Shown piece by piece: positions 43,163 through 51,720 of a stretch of 64,000 bases of DNA (its first letter is position 1; each line of letters opens with the position of its first letter). The notes below the pieces were generated by a model, which did no database searches, was not told where the DNA came from, and saw nothing but the letters and a program-made list of their open reading frames with translations. This stretch comes from Clostridium_X cadaveris (GTDB lineage: Bacteria > Bacillota > Clostridia > Clostridiales > Clostridiaceae): NCBI RefSeq assembly GCF_039521325.1, contig NZ_BAAACD010000024.1, one strand, 5' to 3'. The position numbers and the translations under genes were made by a program.

Positions 43163-44233
43163 ATGCCTGAGGATTCTGCCAAATATCTTCAATATGAGCT
43201 TTTAAAAGAAGAGAATATTAAACATTATATTCTTCCTCATTATGGACTTGAAAACGGAACAGTATCTCAAATAAAGTTCAAGGATACAGATAAGCAAAGA
43301 GCTGTATATAGAATAGAAACTCCTACAAATAAATTCTGTTTAAAGAAAATATATTTTGATAAACCTCAGCTTCTTTTTGTATACTCTGCCATAGAATGGC
43401 TTTATAGATACGAAGTTAATGTTCCACGTATACTTCCAACTCTTCGTGGAGGTAGGTTTGTAGAAAAAAATGAAATGCTTTTTATATTAACAGAATGGGT
43501 AAACGGAGATAAATGTGATTATGATAACATAGAAAATGTTATGAATTCTGCTGCTAATCTTGCAAAACTTCATAATGCCGGCATAAAATTTCAACCAATT
43601 TTAGGCAGCGCATCAAGGACAGGATTTGATAGCATATATGATTCTACATCTAAACATTTTCAAGATTTATTAAAATGTTCAAATCTCGCATTTAAGTACA
43701 AGGATAGGTTTTCGAAAATATTTTTAGACTCGTTTGATTCTAATTTATTATTAGCGTCTAAAGCCTTAGAAATTTCATCCTCTATAGACAGTAATAATCT
43801 AAGAAGAAGTCTTTGTCACGGTGACTACGTAAATAAAAACATAATTTTTGATAAAAATAATAATGTTTTTGTGATTGATTTTGATAAATGCAAAATGGAT
43901 TATTGCTGTCATGATATATCATATTTTTTGAGGCGTCTTTTGAAAAGAGAAAATACAAAATGGGATTTTGAAATTGCTATAAACGCTTTGTCTTTATATA
44001 ATAAGACTTTGCCTTTATCCATTGATGAATATAAATATATTATAGCTTATCTCGCTTTTCCTCAAAAATACTGGAAACTTTCTAAGGACTACTATAACAA
44101 TATTAATAAATGTAATAAACATTCTTTCCAATCACTTATTATACATGCTACTAAAAAGACTGATGGACAATTAGAGTTTATTAACAAACTTATAAACTAT
44201 ACTGAAAATCTTTTTAATTCATCATTATCATAA
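43163..44233 (+). CDS. CotS-family spore coat protein / kinase-fold protein
   Basis: The 356-aa protein has an aminoglycoside-phosphotransferase-like fold. FCLKKIYF holds the possible ATP lysine, ILTEWVNGDKC is the hinge, LCHGDYVNKNIIFDKN the catalytic HGD loop, and VFVIDFDKCKMDYCCHDISY the metal-binding D-x-D. CotS/CotI/YutH relatives are deposited on the spore surface and some are active kinases. The catalytic Asp is kept here. A good AAAGGAG site precedes the ATG. It stands alone and is probably transcribed in the mother cell; no sigma-E/K promoter was assigned with certainty. Confidence 0.9.
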   Translation: MPEDSAKYLQYELLKEENIKHYILPHYGLENGTVSQIKFKDTDKQRAVYRIETPTNKFCLKKIYFDKPQLLFVYSAIEWLYRYEVNVPRILPTLRGGRFVEKNEMLFILTEWVNGDKCDYDNIENVMNSAANLAKLHNAGIKFQPILGSASRTGFDSIYDSTSKHFQDLLKCSNLAFKYKDRFSKIFLDSFDSNLLLASKALEISSSIDSNNLRRSLCHGDYVNKNIIFDKNNNVFVIDFDKCKMDYCCHDISYFLRRLLKRENTKWDFEIAINALSLYNKTLPLSIDEYKYIIAYLAFPQKYWKLSKDYYNNINKCNKHSFQSLIIHATKKTDGQLEFINKLINYTENLFNSSLS

Positions 44234-44263
44234 AAAAAGACCACTTTTTAGTGGTCTTTTTTA
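44232..44263. terminator. Bidirectional terminator between cotS-like and ppdK genes
   Basis: AAAAGACCACT/AGTGGTCTTTT perfect arms with A/T runs lie between convergent genes. Confidence 0.9.
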
Positions 44264-44269
44264 TGTTTA

Positions 44270-46900
44270 TTATCTTTTATTCTTAACTTGTGCTTGAGCT
44301 GCAGCAAGTCTAGCTACTGGAACTCTAAATGGTGAACATGACACATAGTTTAATCCTATATTATGACAGAATTCAACTGATGATGGGTCTCCACCATGCT
44401 CTCCACATATACCAAGCTTTATGTTTGGTCTTGTAGATCTTCCTTTAACTGCTGCCATTTCAACTAATTTTCCAACTCCATTTTGATCTAACTTAGAGAA
44501 CGGATCTGATTCATAAATTTTTCTTTCATAGTAATCATTCAAGAATTTGCCAGCATCATCTCTTGAGAAACCAAATGTCATTTGAGTTAAATCATTTGTA
44601 CCAAATGAGAAGAACTCAGCTTCCTTTGCAATCTCATCAGCTGTTAGTGCAGCTCTTGGAATTTCTATCATAGTACCAATTAAGTACTTCATATCTGTTC
44701 CTTTTTCTTTTATTATTTCATCAGCTACTTTAACTGCTATATCCTTAACAAATTTAAGTTCTTTAACTTCGCCAACTAATGGAATCATTATTTCAGGTAT
44801 TATATTGTAACTACATTTTTCTTTCACACATATTGCAGCTTCTATAATAGCTCTTACTTGCATTTCTGCAATTTCAGGATAAGAAACAGCAAGTCTGCAT
44901 CCTCTATGTCCCATCATTGGATTGAATTCATGTAGTGATTCTACTGTATTTTTAAGATCTTCAAAGGTTAATCCCATTTCCTTTGCTAAATCCCTTATAT
45001 CCTCATCATCATGTGGTAAAAATTCATGTAGTGGTGGATCTAAAAGTCTTATAGTAACAGGTCTTTCTTCCATAGCCTCATATATTCCTATAAAGTCTTC
45101 TCTTTGCATTGGAAGAAGTTTCTCTAAAGCTTTCTTTCTTTCCTCTACATTTTTGGCAACTATCATTTCTCTTACTGCTGAAATTCTGTCTTCTGCGAAG
45201 AACATATGCTCAGTTCTGCAAAGACCTATTCCTTCTGCTCCAAACTTAACAGCTTGTCTAGCATCTCTTGGGCTATCAGCATTAGTTCTAACCTTTAAAG
45301 CCCTTATTTCATCAGCCCAACTCATGAATGTTGCAAATTCACCACTTATTTGTGGCTCTTCTGGACTTATTGCTTGCCCATAAACATTTCCTGTATTACC
45401 ATCTAAAGATATATAATCTTCACAACCATATACTTTACCATTTACTGACATAGTCTTAGTTTCTTCATTAACCTTTATATCTCCACATCCCGCTACACAG
45501 CAAGCACCCATACCTCTAGCTACAACCGCTGCATGAGAAGTCATTCCGCCTCTTACAGTCAAAATTCCTTCTGCTGCTATCATTCCTTCAATGTCTTCTG
45601 GGGAAGTTTCAAGTCTTACAAGAACAACATCTTCTCCCGCGTCTGATCTTTCCTTAGCTTCTTCTGCTGTAAATGCAATCTTACCACAAGCTGCTCCTGG
45701 AGAAGCTGGAAGTCCTTTTGCTATAACTTCTGCTGATTTAAGCTCTTTTGCATTGAAAGTTGGATGAAGAAGTGAATCTAATTGTTTAGGTTCTACCTTT
45801 AATATAGCTTCTTCTTTAGTTAACATTCCTTCTGCAACTAAATCAACAGCTATCTTTAATGCAGCCTGTGCTGTTCTCTTACCATTTCTAGTCTGCAAAA
45901 AATATAATTTTCCTTCTTCAATAGTAAATTCCATATCTTGCATATCTTTATAATGCTTTTCTAATTTATCAACGATTTTTACGAATTGATCATAAATCTC
46001 AGGCATATCATCCTTAAGCTTTGATATGGGTTGAGGAGTTCTTATTCCTGCTACAACATCCTCCCCTTGAGCATTCATTAAGTATTCAGCAAATAATTTC
46101 TTTTCCCCTGTAGATGGGTTTCTTGAGAACGCAACTCCAGTACCTGAAGTATCTCCTTTGTTACCAAATACCATTTGTTGTACGTTTACAGCTGTACCCC
46201 AGTTTCCTGGTATGTCATTTAATCTTCTATAAACTATTGCTCTAGGGTTGTCCCAAGATCTAAAAACTGCTGTTATTGCATCAATTAATTGAGTCTTAGC
46301 ATCTTGAGGGAAGTTTTCTCCCATTTCCTTTTTGTAAAGCTCTTTAAATTTAAGTACCAATTCTTTTAAATCGTTACAATCAAGTTCAGTATCATACTGA
46401 ACGCCTTTTCTCTCTTTTGCTTCATCTATTAACTTCTCAAATAATCTCTTTTCTACTCCCATTACTACATCAGAGAACATTTGTATGAATCTTCTATAAG
46501 AATCATATGCAAATCTTGGATTATTTGTCTTTTTTGCTACAACTTCTACAGTTTCATCATTTAAGCCTAGATTTAATATTGTATCCATCATACCTGGCAT
46601 TGAAACTCTTGCACCTGATCTAACTGAAACAAGAAGTGGGTTATCTAAGCTTCCAAATTTCATTCCTGTAATTTCTTCAAGTTGTACCATCTTTTCTTCT
46701 ACTTCAGTCATTATTTCTTTGGATATCATCTTACCATCATCATAATACTTGTTACATGCTTCTGTTGATACTGTAAATCCTTTTGGTACTGGGATACCTA
46801 GATTTGTCATCTCAGCTAAATTGGCACCCTTTCCACCAAGTAAATTTCTCATTGAAGCATTACCTTCACTAAAGAGGTATACATATTTTTTGTTGTCCAT
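44270..46900 (-). CDS. ppdK: Pyruvate, phosphate dikinase
   Basis: The 876-aa enzyme interconverts pyruvate + ATP + Pi and PEP + AMP + PPi. Domains in order are the ATP-grasp nucleotide-binding part (GGKGANLAEMTNLGIPVPKG at the N-terminus), the swivelling phosphohistidine domain with GGMTSHAAVVARGMG (catalytic His near 455), and the PEP/pyruvate TIM barrel with GIGLCRTEHMF and GICGEHGGDP. Length is typical. It lies 67 bases downstream of the CcpN-like regulator on the same strand, pairing the enzyme with a sensor of gluconeogenic or energy state. Confidence 0.98.
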   Translation of the reverse strand: MDNKKYVYLFSEGNASMRNLLGGKGANLAEMTNLGIPVPKGFTVSTEACNKYYDDGKMISKEIMTEVEEKMVQLEEITGMKFGSLDNPLLVSVRSGARVSMPGMMDTILNLGLNDETVEVVAKKTNNPRFAYDSYRRFIQMFSDVVMGVEKRLFEKLIDEAKERKGVQYDTELDCNDLKELVLKFKELYKKEMGENFPQDAKTQLIDAITAVFRSWDNPRAIVYRRLNDIPGNWGTAVNVQQMVFGNKGDTSGTGVAFSRNPSTGEKKLFAEYLMNAQGEDVVAGIRTPQPISKLKDDMPEIYDQFVKIVDKLEKHYKDMQDMEFTIEEGKLYFLQTRNGKRTAQAALKIAVDLVAEGMLTKEEAILKVEPKQLDSLLHPTFNAKELKSAEVIAKGLPASPGAACGKIAFTAEEAKERSDAGEDVVLVRLETSPEDIEGMIAAEGILTVRGGMTSHAAVVARGMGACCVAGCGDIKVNEETKTMSVNGKVYGCEDYISLDGNTGNVYGQAISPEEPQISGEFATFMSWADEIRALKVRTNADSPRDARQAVKFGAEGIGLCRTEHMFFAEDRISAVREMIVAKNVEERKKALEKLLPMQREDFIGIYEAMEERPVTIRLLDPPLHEFLPHDDEDIRDLAKEMGLTFEDLKNTVESLHEFNPMMGHRGCRLAVSYPEIAEMQVRAIIEAAICVKEKCSYNIIPEIMIPLVGEVKELKFVKDIAVKVADEIIKEKGTDMKYLIGTMIEIPRAALTADEIAKEAEFFSFGTNDLTQMTFGFSRDDAGKFLNDYYERKIYESDPFSKLDQNGVGKLVEMAAVKGRSTRPNIKLGICGEHGGDPSSVEFCHNIGLNYVSCSPFRVPVARLAAAQAQVKNKR

Positions 46901-46966
46901 CTTATAACACTCCTCTAATTTGTGATTTTATTATAAATGGGATTTCCTCCCTATTTTATAAACTAT

Positions 46967-47599
46967 TTAATCATTTTCACCTAATTTAAGGAATAACTTT
47001 GTTATGTTTGTTTTGGATACTTTACCTACAATTTTCATTACTTCTCTACCGTCTCGTTCCATTCTCTCTATCACGGGAAGACTATCCACTTCATGCTCTA
47101 TAATTTTCTTAGCTGCAAGATAAGCGCTGTCCTCTCTCTCGATACAAATAATGTTAGGCATTCTAGTCATTATAATTCCAACTGGAACCTTGTGTATGTC
47201 AGTTCCACCTATTGCTATTTTTAGAAGGTCTTTTCTGGATATTGCTCCTACTAAAACTTCCTTGTTTTCTACAAATAGAGTTCCAACATCATTTAGGAAT
47301 ATATGAACCGTAGCATCATATACTGAAGTTTCTTCATTTACAACCACAGGTGCAGACATTATATCTTTTATTTTTATATCAATGATATAATCATATACCA
47401 TACTATGGGATGGCTTTTGAGAATAAATATATCCGACCTTCGGTCTTGCTTCCAATATTCCAGTCATAGTTAGTATTGCTAAGTCTGGTCTGAGAGCTGC
47501 TCTTGTAACCCCTAGATTACGAGCTAGAGCTTCACTAGTTATAGGTTCATTTTCCTTAACTAGTTTTATTATTTCATGCTGTCTTGGTGTAAGTTTAAT
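46967..47599 (-). CDS. CcpN-like regulator: helix-turn-helix plus two CBS domains
   Basis: The protein (about 210 aa) has an N-terminal winged helix (KLTPRQHEIIKLVKENEPIT, then LGVTRAALRPDLAILTMTG) followed by a CBS pair (about 70-200; VKDIMSAPVVV-like and GIIMTRMPNIICIE). This matches B. subtilis CcpN (YqzB), which senses ATP/ADP and represses gluconeogenic genes. Upstream of ppdK it probably controls that gene. The start is unusual: GAGGTGA is 5 bases before ATT at 47599, where family alignment also places the N-terminus. GTG 47608 lies within the site and ATG 47623 lacks one. A TATAAT box lies at about 47639-47644. Confidence 0.88.
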   Translation of the reverse strand: MKLTPRQHEIIKLVKENEPITSEALARNLGVTRAALRPDLAILTMTGILEARPKVGYIYSQKPSHSMVYDYIIDIKIKDIMSAPVVVNEETSVYDATVHIFLNDVGTLFVENKEVLVGAISRKDLLKIAIGGTDIHKVPVGIIMTRMPNIICIEREDSAYLAAKKIIEHEVDSLPVIERMERDGREVMKIVGKVSKTNITKLFLKLGEND

Positions 47600-47723
47600 T
47601 GCCCTCACCTCTTTCCATAACATTCAAATACTATAATTAATTATACAACAAATCTACTTAATGGTATACACTATTTTTCAATTAGTCCATATTTTTTAAC
47701 TTTATATATTATTTGGATTGTTA

Positions 47724-48314
47724 TTAATTTTCTTTATTTTCTTCATCAAATTTTACTGTATACTGATAAACAGGCTCATCATTTGATATTATATTTCCAT
47801 CTTCTGTACTCTTATTCTTTAAGTTAGTCGTAAAGTTTTTAAATCTATTCTTCATATCTTCAGCTACTGCAGAAGCTTTATCTTTTACATCATTTGCTGT
47901 TGTTTTTACTAGCTTATTTACCATTTCTATAGAGCCATCATCTTTTGTAATTTCTATTGTAACTTTTGATACAACTGCTGTTGCAGTAAGTATTGCTGCT
48001 ATAGGCCACCATATTACTGCTATAACTCCAGCAGCGACTCCGGCATTTACTGGAACATCAACTATAACCTTATCATCTTTTTTCACTTTAATTCTAGATA
48101 TATTGCCTTTTTCAATAGTATTTTTTAGCCATTCCTTAAATTGTTCTAAGCTTGTATCTACTGGAGATGGTTCATTATTCTTCTTCTCTTCAATGTAAAT
48201 TATAGCGTCAACCACATCTCCATCACATGTTTCTAGAGCTTCTCTAGCTTCACCATAAGATACACCAGTTCTCTCTTTTATCATATCTAATTTTTCCAAA
48301 CTAATATCTATCAT
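47724..48314 (-). CDS. DUF4342 protein with UBA-like N-terminus
   Basis: The 196-aa protein has an N-terminal UBA/TS-N-like three-helix segment (LEKLDMIKERTGVSYGEARE, then LETCDGDVVDAI) as found in EF-Ts. It continues with a DUF4342 domain (about 55-135) holding a hydrophobic AAGVIAVIWWPIAAILTATA helix and a charged C-terminal helix. A membrane-associated role is possible; the function is unknown. The ATG at 48314 has AAGGAG upstream; the longer GTG start is closer to that site. It overlaps the end of recO by 14 bases. Confidence 0.85.
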   Translation of the reverse strand: MIDISLEKLDMIKERTGVSYGEAREALETCDGDVVDAIIYIEEKKNNEPSPVDTSLEQFKEWLKNTIEKGNISRIKVKKDDKVIVDVPVNAGVAAGVIAVIWWPIAAILTATAVVSKVTIEITKDDGSIEMVNKLVKTTANDVKDKASAVAEDMKNRFKNFTTNLKNKSTEDGNIISNDEPVYQYTVKFDEENKEN

Positions 48315-49062
48315 CTTTAACACTCTCCTTAAACATAGTAAGCATTTCTAAACTTTTAGGTTTTCTTGAATAGCTGTTTTGAATTATGTATGATAATATT
48401 TTTTCTATTTCATCTTTAGTTTTTCTATCTAAATTAAGTCTATAAACTTTTTCAAAGGTAGTGTTATATAAAAACCTTAGAGCATTAAAAGTTCCTCTAG
48501 ATACCACTAATCCTCTTTCCTTTCTACAGTTATCACAAACACCACCAGAATAAGCTAAGTTTATGTAATTAGATGATTTTAAAGGAGTTTTGCAGGCTAC
48601 ACAATGATTGAGCTCCATGCCATATCCTGTAAGCTTTAAAAGCTTAAGTTCGAAAGTACGAACCAGCATCTCATCATCCAAAGCATTTGAGTTCATAAAA
48701 TAAAGAGCTGAAACAAATATTTTAAATAATTCCCGATTAGGTTCCTCTTCCATTTCACTTATGTCTATAAGTTCGCAAAGATATGTAGCATAAGTTAGTT
48801 TTTCTAAGTCATCTAATAACCCTTGAAAGGATGCTTTTATCCTTCCTTCATTTATTGTATACAAACTCTTTCCTTTATATAAAACATATTCTCCAAAACA
48901 CAATGGCAGGGATGATGGAAATAACTTATTGCTATTCTTTTTTGCTCCTTTAGCTATAGCAGTTATTTTACCAAGATTTTCTGTAAATATCCAAAGGAGC
49001 TTATCATTTTCTTTGTAATCCTGAGACTTAATTATAACTCCATTAGTTTTAAACTGAGCCAG
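48301..49062 (-). CDS. recO: DNA repair protein RecO, probable CTG start
   Basis: RecO loads RecA onto SSB-coated single strands and anneals DNA. The full 253-aa frame begins LAQFKTNGVIIKSQDYKEND (OB-fold) and includes the zinc-binding CVACKTPL..CDNC set near residue 150 and the helical C-terminus. The N-terminal OB-fold is in frame with no ATG, GTG or TTG before the in-frame stop of era. CTG at 49062, with GGGAG 8 bases upstream, is at the position where the family usually starts. Reading from the first ordinary start (TTG, 48903) would remove most of the OB-fold. It overlaps the DUF4342 gene and follows era by 12 bases. Confidence 0.92.
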   Translation of the reverse strand: MAQFKTNGVIIKSQDYKENDKLLWIFTENLGKITAIAKGAKKNSNKLFPSSLPLCFGEYVLYKGKSLYTINEGRIKASFQGLLDDLEKLTYATYLCELIDISEMEEEPNRELFKIFVSALYFMNSNALDDEMLVRTFELKLLKLTGYGMELNHCVACKTPLKSSNYINLAYSGGVCDNCRKERGLVVSRGTFNALRFLYNTTFEKVYRLNLDRKTKDEIEKILSYIIQNSYSRKPKSLEMLTMFKESVKDDRY

Positions 49063-49074
49063 AAAATCATCTCC

Positions 49075-49965
49075 CTACTTTTTAGTTTTATAACCTAATT
49101 CTTTTAAGAATGATGGATTATCTCTCCATTCCTTTCTTACCTTTACCCAAATTTTTAAGTTTACATTTGCTCTTAAGAATTTTTCTATATCTTCTCTTGC
49201 ATACTGTCCTATTCTCTTTAATGTTTGACCATTTTTACCAATGATTATTCCTTTGTGAGAATCTTTTTCACATATCATATCAACCTCAATGGTATACTTT
49301 CCTCGTTGATCCCTTTTCATTTGAATGATATCTACTGCTATTCCATGAGGCACCTCATCAGATAAAAGCTTTAAAGCTTTTTCTCTTATTATTTCGCTGA
49401 CTACAAATCTCTCTTGAACATCTGTTATCATATCATCTGGATAATATTTCGGTCCTTCTGGAAGTTCTTTCTGCATAAGCTCTACAAGTACATCTACATT
49501 TTTTCCCTTTATAGCACTTATAGGAATTATCTCTTTAAATTTAAATTTTTTCCCGTAAGCTTCAAGAGTTTCTGCAACTTTATTTTGAGTATTCTCATCA
49601 ATTTTATTTACGATTAAAAACATTGGTATGTCTATGTCTTGAAGCTGCTCTAATATAATTTCGTCTCCTTTTTGGATTTCTCCTTCTGGTGTTGTCAAAA
49701 ATAATATTAAGTCCACTTCTTTTAATGCATCCTTAGCTACCTTTACCATATATTCACCAAGCTTATGCCTTGGTTTATGTAGTCCTGGCGTATCTACAAA
49801 TACCATTTGATAGTCATCAGTTGTAAGTATTGTTTGTATATTATTTCTAGTAGTTTGTGGTCTTGGTGAAACAATAGAAAGTTTTTCACCCATAATATAA
49901 TTTAATAGCGTTGACTTTCCAACATTCGGTCTTCCGATTATAGTAACAAATCCTGATTTAAACAT
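49075..49965 (-). CDS. era: GTPase Era
   Basis: This 296-aa ribosome-assembly GTPase binds the 3' end of 16S rRNA. G1 GRPNVGKSTLLNYI is at residues 11-24, followed by G2 TTRNN, G3 DTPGLHKP, G4 NKID and G5 SAIKG, with a C-terminal KH domain containing the IIGKNGQTLKRIG RNA-binding loop. Length is normal. GGAGG lies just before the ATG. It lies between cdd and recO in a tight cluster conserved in clostridia. Confidence 0.98.
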   Translation of the reverse strand: MFKSGFVTIIGRPNVGKSTLLNYIMGEKLSIVSPRPQTTRNNIQTILTTDDYQMVFVDTPGLHKPRHKLGEYMVKVAKDALKEVDLILFLTTPEGEIQKGDEIILEQLQDIDIPMFLIVNKIDENTQNKVAETLEAYGKKFKFKEIIPISAIKGKNVDVLVELMQKELPEGPKYYPDDMITDVQERFVVSEIIREKALKLLSDEVPHGIAVDIIQMKRDQRGKYTIEVDMICEKDSHKGIIIGKNGQTLKRIGQYAREDIEKFLRANVNLKIWVKVRKEWRDNPSFLKELGYKTKK

Positions 49966-49973
49966 TTTGCCTC

Positions 49974-50378
49974 CTATGCTTGATCTAAATCCTTTTTAGT
50001 AAAACTTCCAGGAATTATCTCATCTAATGTTTTTGTAATGAATTCTTTCTTGTTTTTAATTATTATAACAGGTATATCTTTATTTTCTGCGAATTCAAGC
50101 ATAACCTGTCTGCATATCCCACAAGGATAAGTATATGCTTTAGTATCCCCTATAACAGCTATGGCTTTTATAACTCTATGACCTTCTGAAACAGCTTTAA
50201 ATATAGCAGTTCTTTCCGCACAATTAGTAGCACCAAATGATGCATTTTCAACATTACATCCACTGTATATAGATCCATCTTCAGTGAGCACAGCAGCTCC
50301 AACCTTAAAATGGGAATAAGGAGTATAAGCCGCTTCTCTTGCTTCTATAGCTTTTTCTATTAATACATCATATTTCAT
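49974..50378 (-). CDS. cdd: Cytidine deaminase
   Basis: This 134-aa pyrimidine salvage enzyme of the small tetrameric type converts cytidine and deoxycytidine to (deoxy)uridine. The zinc site is NCAERTAIF (Cys-Ala-Glu, near residue 53) and YPCGICRQVM (Cys-x2-Cys near 86), with the substrate motif GCNVENASFG. The ATG is preceded by GGAGGAATAAAAT. Era follows 8 bases downstream. Confidence 0.97.
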   Translation of the reverse strand: MKYDVLIEKAIEAREAAYTPYSHFKVGAAVLTEDGSIYSGCNVENASFGATNCAERTAIFKAVSEGHRVIKAIAVIGDTKAYTYPCGICRQVMLEFAENKDIPVIIIKNKKEFITKTLDEIIPGSFTKKDLDQA

Positions 50379-50449
50379 ATTTTATTCCTCCAATAGTTAA
50401 GCTCTTGTATTTAAATTATAGCATTATTTATATGTATTTCAATAATGTT

Positions 50450-51154
50450 CTATACTATAGAAAGAAATTTGAATATTGCAACTGTTAAAAGTGTACCAAA
50501 AATAGCACCTACTATTACTTCCAAAACAGAATGAACCTCGGAATCAACTCTGCTTTGTGCAACAATTAGTGCCAATAGATAGCTAAGCATGACACTTATA
50601 GGTTCTTCTGTTATTAAGGCTATAGTTGTGGCTATTGAAAATGCTATAGCACTGTGTCCGCTTGGCATGCCTCCCTTTAATGGTGTTCCCTCTCCAAATA
50701 TAGCTTTTACAATTAATGTAGTTATAGATACGAATATAAGTACTAAAAATATTAAATATGGATCTGAATTCTTTATCTTATCTATAGTTGAAAATGTTAT
50801 TTCACTTAATCTATCCCAAAATATTATATATCCTACTATAAGAGCATTTATAGCTGTAACTAAAACTGCACCTGCTGCAACATTTTTTGCTATTTTTGCA
50901 AGAGGGTGATAATAGTTTGTCGTAGCATCAACAGCAGCTTCTACAGCTGTATTTATAAGTTCTGCCCCAATAACCATACTAACTGTTATTGTTATTATTA
51001 AAAGCTCCATTTTAGTAAGGTCATAAAAAAAGCACGCTGACAGAACACATAAAGTAGCAACCATATGAATCTTCATATTTCGTTGAGTTCTAACAGCATA
51101 TATAATTCCTTCTATTGCATAGTTAAAACTATCTACTAGTCCTCTTATTTTCAC
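50450..51154 (-). CDS. Fused undecaprenol/diacylglycerol kinase and PAP2 phosphatase
   Basis: The 234-aa membrane protein has an N-terminal DgkA-type kinase domain (about 1-115; FNYAIEGIIYAVRTQRNMKI, then GAELINTAVEAAVD). It is joined to a C-terminal PAP2 domain (about 130-234) with KGGMPSGHSAIAFS and RVDSEVHSVLEV, the phosphatase signature with both histidines. The two activities could phosphorylate and dephosphorylate undecaprenol or diacylglycerol. The start is GTG 51154 behind AGAGGTGG. A terminator-like stem separates it from ybeY. Confidence 0.92.
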   Translation of the reverse strand: MKIRGLVDSFNYAIEGIIYAVRTQRNMKIHMVATLCVLSACFFYDLTKMELLIITITVSMVIGAELINTAVEAAVDATTNYYHPLAKIAKNVAAGAVLVTAINALIVGYIIFWDRLSEITFSTIDKIKNSDPYLIFLVLIFVSITTLIVKAIFGEGTPLKGGMPSGHSAIAFSIATTIALITEEPISVMLSYLLALIVAQSRVDSEVHSVLEVIVGAIFGTLLTVAIFKFLSIV

Positions 51155-51181
51155 AAAACCACCACCTCTTCTAGTATGTTT

Positions 51182-51213
51182 AAAAAGAGTTAAGTTTAAT
51201 CTTAACTCTTTTT
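51182..51213 (-). terminator. Terminator-like stem between ybeY and the dgk-PAP2 gene
   Basis: Perfect arms AAAAAGAGTTAAG/CTTAACTCTTTTT overlap the ybeY stop, so the dgk-cdd-era-recO genes may partly form a separate unit. Confidence 0.8.
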
Positions 51214-51718
51214 AAAGTTCCCTATTAATATTAAACTTGTCTAAAATATACTCTTCTCTTTGCCTCATAAGGATTTTCTCATCATTTTCCATATGGTCAT
51301 ACCCCAAAAGATGTAGAACAGAATGTATTACCAGATAACAAGCTTCCCTCATGTAGGAATGCCCAAACTCTATGCTCTGCTCCTTTGCTCTTTCTAAGCT
51401 TAAAACTATATCTCCTAAGACTAAAAGATCTCCATCCAAGTCTTCTGCTTTAAATTCATATCCTTTATATGCATCTTTAAATACTTTTCCATTAGGATAA
51501 TCTAGCATAGGGAAAGATAACACATCGGTTACCTTATCTATTCCTCTCTGCTCTTTATTTATTTCGTGAATACCTTCATTATCTACAAACAACAGACTTA
51601 TCTCATAAGGAACTTTCACTTCCTCTTCTTTTAATGCAAAATCTATCATTTCAGAAAGCTTTTCTTTAAATTCTTCTGAAGGTTCTATCTTCTCTTGTTC
51701 ATTATCTATAAAAATCAT
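51212..51718 (-). CDS. ybeY: Endoribonuclease YbeY (16S rRNA maturation)
   Basis: This 168-aa metal-dependent RNase is needed for 16S 3'-end maturation and rRNA quality control. The zinc motif HSVLHLLGYDH (three His) is near residue 135, and the conserved TDVLSFPM strand near 84. It starts 3 bases after the pgpH stop, with AAGGAG inside the pgpH end, which shows co-translation. Confidence 0.97.
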   Translation of the reverse strand: MIFIDNEQEKIEPSEEFKEKLSEMIDFALKEEEVKVPYEISLLFVDNEGIHEINKEQRGIDKVTDVLSFPMLDYPNGKVFKDAYKGYEFKAEDLDGDLLVLGDIVLSLERAKEQSIEFGHSYMREACYLVIHSVLHLLGYDHMENDEKILMRQREEYILDKFNINREL

Positions 51719-51720
51719 TA

